Source: Acidobacteriota bacterium (lineage in GTDB: Bacteria; Acidobacteriota; Blastocatellia; RBC074). Taken from it: a stretch of 64,000 bases of DNA. The notes beneath the pieces are model-generated. The model saw only the letters and a list, made by a program, of their open reading frames with translations, was not told the DNA's origin and searched no databases. Positions 1 through 9,497 of this stretch are shown here, piece after piece; position 1 is the first letter of the stretch; each line of letters starts with the position of its first letter. The position numbers and the translations under genes are program-made. The stretch is from positions 124,001 to 188,000 of the forward strand of contig JAFDVL010000038.1 in assembly GCA_018268995.1 (NCBI GenBank). Reading direction: 5' to 3'.

Positions 1-1
1 A

Positions 2-283
2 TTATCTGCCGAACCGCAAACAAACGAATCCTGGAATCCGCTAAAGCAAGTCATCGGCGCAGAACTGTCAACCGTTGTCCGCCAGGCAATTGCAGAATTG
101 CCGCCGCTCCAGCGTGAAGCGGTCATCCTGTTTGAATATGAGGAATTAAGTTTGGCAGAAATCGCGGTAGTCGTAAGCGCCGATGTTGGCACGGTGAAAT
201 CAAGATTGCATCGCGCACGGGAAAAGCTACGGCAAAGACTCGCGCCGTATGTCACAGATGAGGCTGGCGCGGGTTCTTCATAA
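2..283 (+). CDS. ECF-type RNA polymerase sigma factor, C-terminal part (5' end outside window)
   Basis: The reading frame is open to the left edge of the window, so only about 93 C-terminal residues are visible. They form sigma region 4: the LPPLQREAVIL helix, then a helix-turn-helix (ELSLAEIAVVVSADVGTVKSRLHRAREKLRQRL) of the kind that reads the -35 element in extracytoplasmic-function sigma factors. A TTG at 98 could be mistaken for a start, but the upstream residues are continuous and in frame. The next gene begins about 110 bases downstream and encodes a one-TM protein, an arrangement typical of a sigma factor with a membrane partner. The partnership is inference. Which ECF group it belongs to cannot be told from region 4 alone. 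Confidence 0.85.
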   Translation, partial: LSAEPQTNESWNPLKQVIGAELSTVVRQAIAELPPLQREAVILFEYEELSLAEIAVVVSADVGTVKSRLHRAREKLRQRLAPYVTDEAGAGSS

Positions 284-289
284 AACTGT

Positions 290-384
290 GGGAGCGTAAA
301 CGCCTCGCTTGCCAGTTAACAACTGCTCGCATTGAGAGTTGGTAGGCAAACAAGAGGGCTGGCAAGCGAGACGCTTACGCTCCC
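290..384. repeat. Long inverted repeat (26-nt arms) between sigma gene and next gene
   Basis: Arms 290-315 and 359-384 are reverse complements with two mismatches (GGGAGCGTAAACGCCTCGC... against ...GCGAGACGCTTACGCTCCC) around a 43-nt loop. The right arm ends only 6 nt before the ATG at 391. The arm sequence is related to the repeat at 5817-5911, so both look like copies of one dispersed family. It could act as a transcription or RNA-processing signal, but no T-tract follows it. Confidence 0.85.
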
Positions 385-390
385 GCCAAA

Positions 391-1260
391 ATGATCGTAA
401 CAAAGTTTATGCGTAACGCAAATTCTTCCAATGAATCAACGGAATTAACAGATGTGCTGAAGGCGTGGCAACCGCCGAACGTTCCGGCTTCACTGGATCA
501 GCACATTCTGGCTTCATATCGGCAGCAGATGAATCGGGTGCCTTTCTGGCGACGCTTTTTTACCACTTCGATCCCGGTTCCGCTGCCGATCATCGCCATT
601 CAGGCCATGTTGTTTTTAGTTGCGACCGGGGCAGTCATCGCATTTTTCCAGGAACGAGACCATCAGGCCGCGCCTCTTGCCCAGCAGCAGGTCACCACAG
701 AAAGCGCGCTTTCTGTGGAACAGCCAAACCTACAAAGCACACGCACAATCGAAAAAAAGCGAATCCGTCTACGAATGCCAAAAGTTCACGCCGCAACAGT
801 CACGTTGCCATCAAGCACGGTGATTCGTCCAAAAGTGGAAACAACGAGCCAATTCATGAGCACAGTGCTGACACCTGAGGTGCAAACCGCAGGACAGGCA
901 ATTCCACCAGACTCCTTGCTGATCTCAACCATCGCTACGCCAGAACATAAACTGGCATTTACCCCAACGTTAAATTTCAAAGTGAAATTTCCCGATCCGC
1001 TGAAGGTTGATTTTGCGCATACCACAGCGAGCGAGTTTGTATTTGAAGGCCCGCTGGAAAAAGGTGGTCTTTTTGATGGGCGGATCAGCCGGACGATTAC
1101 GCGCGCAGGCAATTTGGTCTCAAAGCCGTTAGAAAAAGGGATTGAACTGTATCGCATCGTTCCGCGCACAATCCCAACGATCAATTCTTTCATCACGCCA
1201 GCCAAAGATGCGTGTCTTGCACCGTTTCGCAGCACGCCGGTAAATGTGCAAATCAATTAA
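391..1260 (+). CDS. Single-pass membrane protein downstream of sigma factor, possible anti-sigma/partner protein
   Basis: 289 residues. A cytoplasmic N-terminus of about 60 residues carries the segment ELTDVLKAWQPPNVPASLDQHIL, followed by one predicted membrane helix (about 61-86) and a roughly 200-residue outer part rich in Thr, Pro and Val. Acidobacterial ECF sigma genes are often followed by proteins with this 'LxxWxxPxxPxxLDxxxL' N-terminus and one TM helix, and these are thought to be membrane partners of the sigma factor. I cannot identify a ZAS zinc motif or a TonB domain, so the role is inferred from context. ATG 391 lies right against the inverted repeat; ATG 409 (residue 7) is an alternative start. 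Neither has a clear Shine-Dalgarno. Confidence 0.6.
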   Translation: MIVTKFMRNANSSNESTELTDVLKAWQPPNVPASLDQHILASYRQQMNRVPFWRRFFTTSIPVPLPIIAIQAMLFLVATGAVIAFFQERDHQAAPLAQQQVTTESALSVEQPNLQSTRTIEKKRIRLRMPKVHAATVTLPSSTVIRPKVETTSQFMSTVLTPEVQTAGQAIPPDSLLISTIATPEHKLAFTPTLNFKVKFPDPLKVDFAHTTASEFVFEGPLEKGGLFDGRISRTITRAGNLVSKPLEKGIELYRIVPRTIPTINSFITPAKDACLAPFRSTPVNVQIN

Positions 1261-1299
1261 TCAATTCCGATAGCGTTCCAGCCAACCCTGATTATTAAG

Positions 1300-1328
1300 G
1301 GAGGTGAAGCAAACAAGCTTTCACCTCC
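1300..1328 (+). terminator. Candidate stem-loop terminator after the membrane protein gene
   Basis: A GGAGGTGAA / TTCACCTCC stem (1300-1308 with 1320-1328) closes an 11-nt loop 40 nt after the stop at 1260. It is not followed by a T-run, so intrinsic termination is uncertain. The rest of 1261-1616 (about 350 nt) shows no gene; it is presumably the promoter and leader region of the M48 protease gene. Confidence 0.4.
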
Positions 1329-1616
1329 GCCACTATCGGCAAATCAGGATCAGCGTCCCTCCAATCGGCGAGAAATTGCTCGTCAGCACTACAAGCCTTG
1401 ACATGATTCCCCTTTTTGGTGCATTCCGCACTTGCCTAAATCCTGAAGCAGGAGGATCATTTGGGAGTCTTCTCATCGCCTCACGCGGCTCTGCCTGAGA
1501 CCATGAGCTACTCCCGAAAAAATCCGCGAAATGTTTTTCCACACTCGCCATTAGGCGAATGGAAGCTTGGGCGTGACGCCCAGTTGCAACGCCGGAAACG
1601 GCACAGGAGAAACGCC

Positions 1617-2972
1617 ATGCTCAGAATCATTTTCTTATTCTTGTTGATAGTGACAGTGCTTGCGGTTGTGCCAAACACGTTCGCACAAACCTCGCTCAGC
1701 ACCATTGACGCGCAGATTCAACAAGCGCGGACGCAGGGGCTACAATTCCTGAATTCGCAGGATGACCGAGCCAAAAAGGCGGCGAAGAAAAATTTAGATG
1801 ACGCAGAGAAAGCCTTGAAAGAGGAAATCAAACGCGCGCCGGGCTGTGACAAATGCCATGAATTATTGGTGGCGACCTATTTCTATCAAACCTATTTCGG
1901 ATTCTCGCGCAATTATGACGAATGTCTGAAGCTCGCGGAACAAGCCACCAAGCAGTTTCCAGCCAATGGCCGCATTGCCTACTTTCAAGGCTATGCGTAT
2001 TACAACGTCTCCTTATTCGCCGAAGCAAACAAGGCTTTCAAAAGAGCCTTGCCAAGCGTTGACCCGCAAACGGCTGCGCAAATTACGCAAATTCTGCAAG
2101 CCAGCCAGCAGCAGTTTTTGACCAATTGGAATCGGCAGGCAAATTACTACCAAACCAAAGAATCACGCATTGAAGTTGCACAGGGCTTCCAAATGGTTAC
2201 GGCATTTCAAGTCACGCCTGAATGGGAGATGCAACTCGGCGGACAAGGCTTTGCTGCGCTGACAGCGAATGCGCCGAAGGTCGTAGATGCTGAAATCCAA
2301 ACGTACTTGCAAAACCTGACGACGCGGTTGCTGAGCAAATCGCCCGGCTCGCCGTTCAATTATCAAATCACGCTCGTCAACTCGCCTGAGGTCAATGCCG
2401 TCACGCCGCCCGGTCACATTATCGTCTACACCGGCCTGCTCGCCTTTGCCGACAACGAAGCGCAACTCGCAGGCGTCCTCGCACACGAACTTGCGCACAA
2501 CTACGGACATCATTCCGCGCGTGCAGTCATCAAAAATTACCACATGCAAAGCATCGCCAATGCCGCGTTGCGCGCGATCAATCCGCAAAATGCGACGGCG
2601 CAAATCTTTGCTTCGCTCGGCGCGAACATCGGCTTGAACCTGTTCGCTCGTGCCTACAGCCGCTTTGAAGAAAAAGAAGCCGATCAATACGGCGCGCACT
2701 TGATGTTCAATGCCGGCTATTCGCCGCTCGATGCGTCTTCATTCTTCCTGAAGATGAGCAAGGCCAGTGGCAAACAGCCGCCGAGGTTTTTGAGTACGCA
2801 TCCGCCGCTGATGGATCGCGCGGATTATCTGGCCGACTACCTCGAAAGCTTTCCCGCCGACGGACGCGAATTTCGTGTAGATAGCGAGGAATTCAAGAAA
2901 ATCAAAGCGCGATTGACGCCGTCGCAACCGCAACAACGAGTACCGGGACGAGGCGTGTTGCCACCGCAGTAA
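1617..2972 (+). CDS. Secreted M48-family zinc metallopeptidase with N-terminal TPR-like region
   Basis: 451 residues from ATG 1617, chosen because AGGAG (1604-1608) sits 8 nt upstream and the product then starts with a signal peptide (MLRIIFLFLLIVTVLAVV, cleavage near AFA/QTS); the frame is open further upstream to 1461 but that extension has no such features. Residues about 30-190 are helical and resemble TPR repeats. The peptidase core has HELAHNYGHH (HExxH, about residues 290-294) and a downstream EEKEAD, the ExxxD motif that supplies the third zinc ligand, followed by a conserved THPP segment. Family knowledge: periplasmic or membrane-attached M48 proteases such as BepA/LoiP take part in envelope protein quality control. 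Its stop is 26 nt before the VWA gene, so the two are probably one operon. Confidence 0.88.
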   Translation: MLRIIFLFLLIVTVLAVVPNTFAQTSLSTIDAQIQQARTQGLQFLNSQDDRAKKAAKKNLDDAEKALKEEIKRAPGCDKCHELLVATYFYQTYFGFSRNYDECLKLAEQATKQFPANGRIAYFQGYAYYNVSLFAEANKAFKRALPSVDPQTAAQITQILQASQQQFLTNWNRQANYYQTKESRIEVAQGFQMVTAFQVTPEWEMQLGGQGFAALTANAPKVVDAEIQTYLQNLTTRLLSKSPGSPFNYQITLVNSPEVNAVTPPGHIIVYTGLLAFADNEAQLAGVLAHELAHNYGHHSARAVIKNYHMQSIANAALRAINPQNATAQIFASLGANIGLNLFARAYSRFEEKEADQYGAHLMFNAGYSPLDASSFFLKMSKASGKQPPRFLSTHPPLMDRADYLADYLESFPADGREFRVDSEEFKKIKARLTPSQPQQRVPGRGVLPPQ

Positions 2973-2998
2973 ATGCTCCCCATCGCCGGAGGTACGTT

Positions 2999-5800
2999 AT
3001 GAAAAAGCTCATCATCATCTGCATCGTCTGCACTGTCTTCTGCGCTGCGGTAGCCTCGCTGCTCGCACAACCCAAGCCAAGCCTTGCGGACACCTTTTTC
3101 GGTGTAAATGATCCCAGGGTTCCGCCCGACGTACAGAACCAGCGTCGCCGCAATATGCGCGATGCGTTGGTGGACGTGGTGAGCGATGCGTTTCGCGGCG
3201 GCCAACTTGATCCGAAAGACCCGACTGCCGGCATGGGCGGTGCGGCGCAACATCTGGCTGCCGCGCTCAATTCAAAGGCCGATTTAGGCACGCTCATTCG
3301 GCATCAAGGCCCGCCGGAAGACTTGGCGGTGCAGTACAACAATTACTATGCGAAGTTGACACAAGGCTACGAGAGCCAGTTGCGCCAGCAAATCCTGGCC
3401 TCTCCGGGGCGATTGACTCCAGCGGATGTGATGCGCATGGCGCTGAGCGCGACCAACGGCAATTACACGCTGGCGACGATGACGGCGCATAATTTTCTCA
3501 AGAATGTCACCTACACAGGACGTGCTTTGACCGCACAGCAAGTCTTCATCCCCGCCAACAAAGACGCGCGAGAAATCGCGCAAATCGTCTCCAAGCTGGA
3601 AAATCTGCGCGGCGAACCCGGAGCCGCCGACAAGATGGGGCCTTGGTATCACGGCTTCGGCGTGCTGTTTATCAGCAGTCTCGTCGGCAGGCCGGGCGGT
3701 ACGACGCTGACCGACGCCGAACATTTCACGCGGCTTTTTGGCTTGGGCGGATCGCAGGTAGACAAGGAAAAGATGGCCTGGGATGAAGAAATGATCCTGG
3801 CGCTGCGGCGGATTCACAAGCTTATTTACGAGGAGAAAGCGCCGAAGCCCGATCAACTCAATCCACAAAAATTGCAGGAATGCCAAACGTTACTCGCAGG
3901 AGTCCGACAGTTGATTGCGGCAGGCGATCTGAAAGCCGCGCAGCCCGCCCTGGCGCAGGTACAAAAGCAATGCAGCGGTCTGACGCCGAACACGGCTGCT
4001 GGATTGGACGAAGTGCGATTGGGCTTCGAGCGCGCAGTCGAAAACATCATCGAACGGGCGAAGGCAGAGCGCGACAATTGCCGGTACAAAGAAGCCCTGC
4101 AACTCGCCGAAGAGGCCGAAAAGTTTTTGCCGAATCTTTCGTGGCTGACCACGAATATGCAACTTCTACGCAAGCAAACCGCCGCGCAGGAAGCCGCACG
4201 GCAAGAGTTGCGTCCCGGTCTGGAAGCCATTCAACGCAAAGACCTCGACGGCGCAATCAATGCGATTCGCCGCGCGCAACAAATCCCCAACGCACAAGAC
4301 ATCCCGCCGTGCCTGCGTGACCAAATGCAGCGGCTGCTCACCGAACTCGAAGCGAAAAAGAAATTCACAAAGCTGACCGAACAGGTCGAAGACGCAACGA
4401 AGAAATGCGATTACAAAGAAGCCGCGCGCCTGGTGGGCGAGATTTCGCGCCTCACACCACGCGAGCAATTTATGAGCGATTGGATCAACACCAACGTTCC
4501 TGTACTCGCCGAGTTGCAGAAGAAAGAACGGCAGGCGCTCGACCTCATCAAACAGGCCGAAGCGAGCATTGTGCAAGCAGAAACGGTGGTGAACACCGAA
4601 CCCGTAGATGCTAGCCGCGTTGCGGCCTTGATTCAGCAAACCAGAAACCTGCTGACTCAGGCCGACAGGGAAGCGCCGAAATGCCTGCCGCAGCGCCAGC
4701 AAATCGTGCAAATTCAGCAACGATGTGACGCGCTGGTGAATCGCAAGAAGCCCGAAATCGCCGCGTCCATCGCGCTGCTGATTGATACGTCAGGCAGCAT
4801 GGCCGAAAACAACAAAATCAATCAGGCAAAAGATGCGGCGCGGAGGGCAGCGCGACAAGCCAGCAAAACCACCGAAATCGCAGTGCTCAATTTCGACGGC
4901 GGTTGTGGTGCAGGGGCGATGCGCGTCGCGGCGGGATTCACCAGCGATGTCAATGTGTTGCTCGCCGCAATTGACAAGCTGCAACCCGGTGGCGGCACAC
5001 CGATGTACATTGCGACTGCGGCTGCGGTTGAATACGCGCAAAAACAGGGGCGAGGCAAACAACGCACGGTCGTGCTGATGAGCGATGGCGGCGATTCGTG
5101 CCGCGATCAACAGGCACAGGCAGCGGCTGCAATTCGTTCCAGCAACATTCCTGTCAGCACGATTGGCTTTGATGTTGGCAATAACCAACAGGCGCAGGGT
5201 GATCTGGGCAATCTGGCGACGATGACGGGCGGGCGCACGTTTTCGGCGTCTGCCGCTGATCCACGCGAAATCATTCGTGCCTTCAATCTGGCGATGCTGC
5301 CGAGCCTGCTGAAGGATTTTGACTTTGGCAATGCGGCGAGCAACGTGGCGGGCTATTTCTCACAAGCGAAAACGATGGTGCAGCAGCAAAACGTCAGCGG
5401 CGCGTTGATGATGTTGCAACAGGCGAATCAGCTCGCGCCGAATTCGCCAAACCTCAATTTCAATCTGTCGTTGCTGTATGAGTCGCAGGATCAACTCATC
5501 CCGGCGATGAATCATGCAAACAATTACCTGAGGCTTGCGCCAACTGCTGTGGATCGCGCCGATGTCGAAAACCGCATCACTGAAATCCAGAAAGAATTGC
5601 AGGCAAATCCGCGCGTCGTGATGGATTCGAGCGGTTGTCGGGATGTGCTGGCGTGGGCGCAGGCAGAACAGGACGTGGCAAAACGTGGGCGTGATGTTAC
5701 GCGACGACAGGCAGTGTTGGAAGTGCTGATTGCCGCACAACGGGGTGAATGTGAGAAAGCGAAGTCGCTGCAAGCAAGTTACAAACAGCGGTTTCAGTAA
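2999..5800 (+). CDS. Secreted von Willebrand factor A domain protein with TPR-like repeats
   Basis: 933 residues. ATG 2999 has a strong GGAGG 7 nt upstream and begins a signal peptide (MKKLIIICIVCTVFCAAVASLLAQ). The first ~570 residues are helical, with repeated two-helix units ('CRYKEALQLAEEAEKFLP', 'CDYKEAARLVGEISRLTP') that look TPR-like. A VWA domain follows at about 588-770, with an intact MIDAS motif DTSGSM (about 596-601), the downstream GGTPMY threonine and VVLMSDGGDS. Another TPR-like stretch ('ALMMLQQANQLAPNSPNLNFNLSLLYE') follows. VWA domains bind protein partners through a metal ion. The preceding secreted protease gene suggests joint envelope function, but no substrate can be inferred. 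Confidence 0.85.
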   Translation: MKKLIIICIVCTVFCAAVASLLAQPKPSLADTFFGVNDPRVPPDVQNQRRRNMRDALVDVVSDAFRGGQLDPKDPTAGMGGAAQHLAAALNSKADLGTLIRHQGPPEDLAVQYNNYYAKLTQGYESQLRQQILASPGRLTPADVMRMALSATNGNYTLATMTAHNFLKNVTYTGRALTAQQVFIPANKDAREIAQIVSKLENLRGEPGAADKMGPWYHGFGVLFISSLVGRPGGTTLTDAEHFTRLFGLGGSQVDKEKMAWDEEMILALRRIHKLIYEEKAPKPDQLNPQKLQECQTLLAGVRQLIAAGDLKAAQPALAQVQKQCSGLTPNTAAGLDEVRLGFERAVENIIERAKAERDNCRYKEALQLAEEAEKFLPNLSWLTTNMQLLRKQTAAQEAARQELRPGLEAIQRKDLDGAINAIRRAQQIPNAQDIPPCLRDQMQRLLTELEAKKKFTKLTEQVEDATKKCDYKEAARLVGEISRLTPREQFMSDWINTNVPVLAELQKKERQALDLIKQAEASIVQAETVVNTEPVDASRVAALIQQTRNLLTQADREAPKCLPQRQQIVQIQQRCDALVNRKKPEIAASIALLIDTSGSMAENNKINQAKDAARRAARQASKTTEIAVLNFDGGCGAGAMRVAAGFTSDVNVLLAAIDKLQPGGGTPMYIATAAAVEYAQKQGRGKQRTVVLMSDGGDSCRDQQAQAAAAIRSSNIPVSTIGFDVGNNQQAQGDLGNLATMTGGRTFSASAADPREIIRAFNLAMLPSLLKDFDFGNAASNVAGYFSQAKTMVQQQNVSGALMMLQQANQLAPNSPNLNFNLSLLYESQDQLIPAMNHANNYLRLAPTAVDRADVENRITEIQKELQANPRVVMDSSGCRDVLAWAQAEQDVAKRGRDVTRRQAVLEVLIAAQRGECEKAKSLQASYKQRFQ

Positions 5801-5816
5801 GGCGGTTATAACCTGA

Positions 5817-5911
5817 GAGCGCACGCGGCTCGCGTGCCAACATTTGTAAGGGATAGTCGGCGTCGCAGTAGAGGTGCTTTCTATGCTTCAGCACGCGAGC
5901 CGCGTGCGCTC
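5817..5911. repeat. Long inverted repeat (21-nt perfect arms)
   Basis: Arms 5817-5837 and 5891-5911 are perfect reverse complements (GAGCGCACGCGGCTCGCGTGC) around a 53-nt spacer. It lies between the stop of the VWA gene and the stop of the convergent helicase gene, where it could help end both transcripts. Its outer sequence (GCGAGCCGCGTGCGCTCCC) matches the plan of the repeat at 290-384 (GCGAGACGCTTACGCTCCC), so the two look like family members. Confidence 0.88.
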
Positions 5912-5917
5912 CCAGGA

Positions 5918-7906
5918 TTAGTTGTTGCCGAAAAATTGCTCGACATCGGCGATGTCCTGCGTAATGCGGCATTGCGGCAGGCTGTTGAGAAAAGTTTTTC
6001 CATAAGCCTTCGTCGTCAGGCGTGGGTCAAGCACAGACAAAACGCCGCGATCTGTAGTGCTGCGGATCAAACGACCTAAGCCTTGCTTCAACGTGATAAT
6101 CGCGGAAGGCACAGAGTAATCGCTGAAACTGCTGCCGCCTGTAGCGTCAATAAAACGTTGGCGCGCAGCAACGACAGGGTCAGAGGGCACGGCGAAAGGC
6201 AGCTTATCAATAATCACACAGGACAACGCTTCGCCGCGCACATCTACGCCTTGCCAAAAACTGCTGGTCGCAAACAGCACAGCATTGGGCGTGTTGCGAA
6301 ACTTTTCCAGAATCCCCGTGCGCGAGCCTTCGCCTTGTTTGAAAATGGGAAAGTCTACCTGCGCCGCGACCAAATCGCGCAGCATATCCATTGAGCTATT
6401 GCTGGTACAAAGCACAAAGGCCCGACCTTTGGAAGCGTTGATGATCTTGACGATTTCGTTCGCCGCGGCTTCGGTAAAGCGACCATCGCGCGGATCAGGC
6501 ATGTTGGGCGGCAAATACATAATCGCCTGATTTTGATAATCGAAATTTGAGTCGGCGACTAACTCATCCGAAGCCTCAATCCCCAGCCGATCACGAATAA
6601 ATTCAAAGGAATTCGCGCTGGTCATGGTCGCCGAAGTCAGAATCACCGATTCAATGCGATGCTCATTGTCAGAATCAAGATTGAATAATTTGTCGCTCAG
6701 CAACCCGGAAACATCTATCGGCGTCGCCTGCAAAAATACGCCGCGCCCGCGCCGCTCGGCCCAGTAAATAAAATTGCGGTCATCGCCGAGGATAATGAAT
6801 TCCAGATCGAATAAAACCTGCTCCACACGCCGCAAAATCGCGTCCATTTCCGGCGGCGCATCTTTGACAACTTCCAGTCCGCTGCGCAAGCGTTCGAGGG
6901 CATTTTTGAGTGCAGTGAAGCGTTCGCCGACCGGCGTGGGCGTCAGTTGTCCGTTGCGCTCTTTACGCACAAACATCTGCTGTCGAATCGCAAAACGTCC
7001 ATCACCATTCAGCGTAATCGGCAAGGATGCCCCGCGATCCTGCCCGGTAAAGCTCATCCAAAACTGGCTGGCAAATCGGGTCACGCGTGCTGAGGCTTTG
7101 GTCAATTCAATTGCCGCCTGCACATCGGTAATCATCAAGCGCGAAATGTCGCCGACCAGATCGTCAATTTGATAGCTCGACACCTGAGAGCCGAAATACA
7201 TCGAAGCCACGTCTTCCAACTGATGCGCTTCGTCAAAAATTACGGCGCTGTAATCAGGCAACACTTGACCGTATTCCCTACCCCGCAAAGCTAAATCCGC
7301 GAAAAACAAATGATGATTGACGATGATGATTTCGGATTCAATCGCAGCCTGTCTTGCTTTGGTGATGAAGCAGGGATCAAAATTTGGACATTTCGAGCCA
7401 ACACAAATATCTGACCGCGCATCAATATGCCGCCAGAAACCAATGTTTTCAGGCATGTGTTTGAGTTCGGCGCGATCTCCCGTCTTGGTTTCATACGCCC
7501 AACGCCGCACATCATCAAAATAATCTACTTCTTCCAGTCCTTCTAAAACCGGACTCATTTCAGATCGTTGTAGCCGCAACAAGCAAAGATAGTTTGAGCG
7601 ACCTTTGAGGTATGTCGCACGAAACGGCTTGGGCAGAATGGATTGCAAAAAGGGAACGTCTTTGTAAAAAAGCTGTTCTTGCAGGTTTTTCGTTCCGGTG
7701 GAAATGATGACGCGCCGCCCAAGCGCGATAGCCGGAACCAAATAGGCGAGTGTTTTCCCTGTTCCGGTTCCCGCTTCAACCAGCAAATGCCTGCTCTTGC
7801 TCAGCGCTGCGGCAACAGCATTGGCCATCGCAACCTGGCCGGGGCGATATTCATAATCGGGATGATGTTTGGCGATGAGACCGCTGGGGCCGAAGATTTC
7901 TTCCAT
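5918..7906 (-). CDS. dinG: ATP-dependent DNA helicase, DinG/XPD type with iron-sulfur domain
   Basis: 662 residues. Superfamily 2 helicase motifs are in order: Q-like RPGQ at residues 21-24, Walker A EAGTGTGKT (44-52), motif Ia STGTKNLQEQL, DEAH box (AVIFDEAHQLEDVA), motif III-like TSATM, and motif VI QGLGRLIR. Four cysteines between Walker A and DEAH (one in NYLCLLR, three in CVGSKCPNFDPC) match the [4Fe-4S] cluster of the XPD/DinG family. The family unwinds 5'-to-3', acting on forked, R-loop or G-quadruplex structures during repair and replication. It lacks the N-terminal exonuclease of Gram-positive DinG. It is convergent with the VWA gene and separated from it only by the inverted repeat. 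Confidence 0.9.
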   Translation of the reverse strand: MEEIFGPSGLIAKHHPDYEYRPGQVAMANAVAAALSKSRHLLVEAGTGTGKTLAYLVPAIALGRRVIISTGTKNLQEQLFYKDVPFLQSILPKPFRATYLKGRSNYLCLLRLQRSEMSPVLEGLEEVDYFDDVRRWAYETKTGDRAELKHMPENIGFWRHIDARSDICVGSKCPNFDPCFITKARQAAIESEIIIVNHHLFFADLALRGREYGQVLPDYSAVIFDEAHQLEDVASMYFGSQVSSYQIDDLVGDISRLMITDVQAAIELTKASARVTRFASQFWMSFTGQDRGASLPITLNGDGRFAIRQQMFVRKERNGQLTPTPVGERFTALKNALERLRSGLEVVKDAPPEMDAILRRVEQVLFDLEFIILGDDRNFIYWAERRGRGVFLQATPIDVSGLLSDKLFNLDSDNEHRIESVILTSATMTSANSFEFIRDRLGIEASDELVADSNFDYQNQAIMYLPPNMPDPRDGRFTEAAANEIVKIINASKGRAFVLCTSNSSMDMLRDLVAAQVDFPIFKQGEGSRTGILEKFRNTPNAVLFATSSFWQGVDVRGEALSCVIIDKLPFAVPSDPVVAARQRFIDATGGSSFSDYSVPSAIITLKQGLGRLIRSTTDRGVLSVLDPRLTTKAYGKTFLNSLPQCRITQDIADVEQFFGNN

Positions 7907-7959
7907 GCTTACTCTGTACCGTAAAAATTTTGGTAAAGCGAGAGTGTAGCATGTCCTGA

Positions 7960-8610
7960 CTAATTCGGGATAAAGCGCGCGAGTTCGGGGCGAATTTGAT
8001 TGATAAAATCCAGGGCAGCTTTGCGCTGGGGTTCTTCAACGCCAGGTTTGTCACTGGAATCCACCATGACGCGGACGAGTGCGGCATCTGTCCGGTTTTT
8101 GAAAACGGCATCCTGCACGCCATAAACCTTGTCCCAATATTCGCTGGCTACCATGCGCCCGCGCCCCTGATACCAGTAATAGGTAATCATCCGGGCATTT
8201 TCTTTGGCGATGGTAAAATCATTGAGGGTCGCAGAACTGTTGTCGGGCAAGTTCATCCGTCCACGCTGAATGATTTCCCAACCTGCGCCGGGCAGACAGT
8301 TTTGCGGCGAGTGCAAGGTTTTGCCGCTGCGTTGTGAGAAGTAATACGCGATAAACAGGTATACGGCGCGGCCTTCGGAATTCACATACGTCCGCGAAAT
8401 ATAGTCATCCGGCGCGAGCAACCCCAAAACACGTTGATCGAGCGTTTGCGTGTTGTAAATCTTCCAGTCGCCGATCTGTTCGGGAAAATGATCGAAAGTC
8501 TCGCGTTGCGGCACATTTTCGCGCTCCCGCGCCTGCGTGAGGTAGGAGGTATAGGCCGCCGCCGCCAGCATAAAAATCAGCATCGCAAAATATTTGATCC
8601 GTGAATTCAT
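7960..8610 (-). CDS. epsI: EpsI family protein (exosortase-associated, DUF3485)
   Basis: 216 residues from ATG 8610. This start is preferred over 8625 because GGAGGT lies 7 nt before it. An N-terminal membrane anchor (KYFAMLIFMLAAAAYTSYL) leads into an extracytoplasmic domain with the EpsI hallmark HSPQNCLPGAGW at about 100-111. EpsI proteins are found next to, or fused to, exosortases in exopolysaccharide loci (first described as methanolan synthesis eps genes). Their biochemical role is not settled. The gene starts 5 nt after the exosortase stop, so the two are co-transcribed. Confidence 0.9.
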   Translation of the reverse strand: MNSRIKYFAMLIFMLAAAAYTSYLTQARERENVPQRETFDHFPEQIGDWKIYNTQTLDQRVLGLLAPDDYISRTYVNSEGRAVYLFIAYYFSQRSGKTLHSPQNCLPGAGWEIIQRGRMNLPDNSSATLNDFTIAKENARMITYYWYQGRGRMVASEYWDKVYGVQDAVFKNRTDAALVRVMVDSSDKPGVEEPQRKAALDFINQIRPELARFIPN

Positions 8611-8615
8611 CGAGG

Positions 8616-9497
8616 CTACCTCCATCGTGCGGGCAAAAATCGTGAGGCCAGACGTAAGCCCTGCGCCACCACCAGCAATAAAATCATCGCTACAATAAAC
8701 ATCAGCCAGCCGGAAAAGGCATGCTGAAATCCTTGCGCCGCTTCTTCACCGCGATAATGCGCCATAATTCCCGTCACCGTCACGCGTGCCGCATTTGTCA
8801 CAATCGCGATGGGGATAACGGAAGCAACTAGCGCAATGCGCCGCCACCATTTCGATTCAGTGAAATAGGCATAGGTCACGGCTAACGTGGCCAAGGACAT
8901 CAGGGAACGAATACCGCTACAGGCTTCGACAACTTCCAGTTTCATTTGTGCCAGTTCAATCACATTCCCTTCGCGGAACGCGGGAATCCCAATCAGGTTA
9001 ATAACCCGTGCAGCATAGTCAGACGCGATGAGCTGCAATGGAAACGCAATGCGATTAAAAATCAGCAGTGGAATCGGGATAGCCAGCAGCAAGAGCAGCA
9101 AGGGAAACGTCATCTGCTTCAACCAATCTTTGCCGCCAAAATAAAGAATCAAACTGATGATGGCAAAAAGAAACGAAATACGGGTAATAAATAATTCTGC
9201 CCCTACGGTTCCCGCCCATAACATCAGCACAGCGCCAACCATCAATCCGCCGCCAATCCACGTCATCGGCTTGGCAATGATGGCACGCAACTGGTTTTGA
9301 TTTTGCCAGATTGCGTATCCCGCAATAAATGGCACCAGCATCCCGTGCGAATAATTCTCGTCGTTATACCAATCGCTGGTCAGACGGCGTAAGACATCAA
9401 AATAAAGCCACCCCAACGCCAGACAGATCAACCCTCCACGCCAGATTTGATTTTGACTAATTGTAAATTCCCCCATTCGGATTTCTTGCACAAGCAC
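8616..9497 (-). CDS. xrt: Exosortase (EpsH/Xrt family transpeptidase-like membrane protein)
   Basis: Up to 293 residues from a GTG at 9497; another GTG and an ATG (9476, residue 8) lie just inside, and the true start is not certain. About eight hydrophobic helices. The catalytic triad of the family is visible: Cys193 in EACSGIRSL, Arg238 in TNAARVT and His259 in FQHAFSGW. Exosortases are thought to cleave C-terminal PEP-CTERM-type signals and join proteins to a cell-surface glycan. No PEP-CTERM substrate was recognised in this window, which fits their usual scattered genomic locations. It forms a two-gene unit with epsI. Confidence 0.92.
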   Translation of the reverse strand: MLVQEIRMGEFTISQNQIWRGGLICLALGWLYFDVLRRLTSDWYNDENYSHGMLVPFIAGYAIWQNQNQLRAIIAKPMTWIGGGLMVGAVLMLWAGTVGAELFITRISFLFAIISLILYFGGKDWLKQMTFPLLLLLLAIPIPLLIFNRIAFPLQLIASDYAARVINLIGIPAFREGNVIELAQMKLEVVEACSGIRSLMSLATLAVTYAYFTESKWWRRIALVASVIPIAIVTNAARVTVTGIMAHYRGEEAAQGFQHAFSGWLMFIVAMILLLVVAQGLRLASRFLPARWR

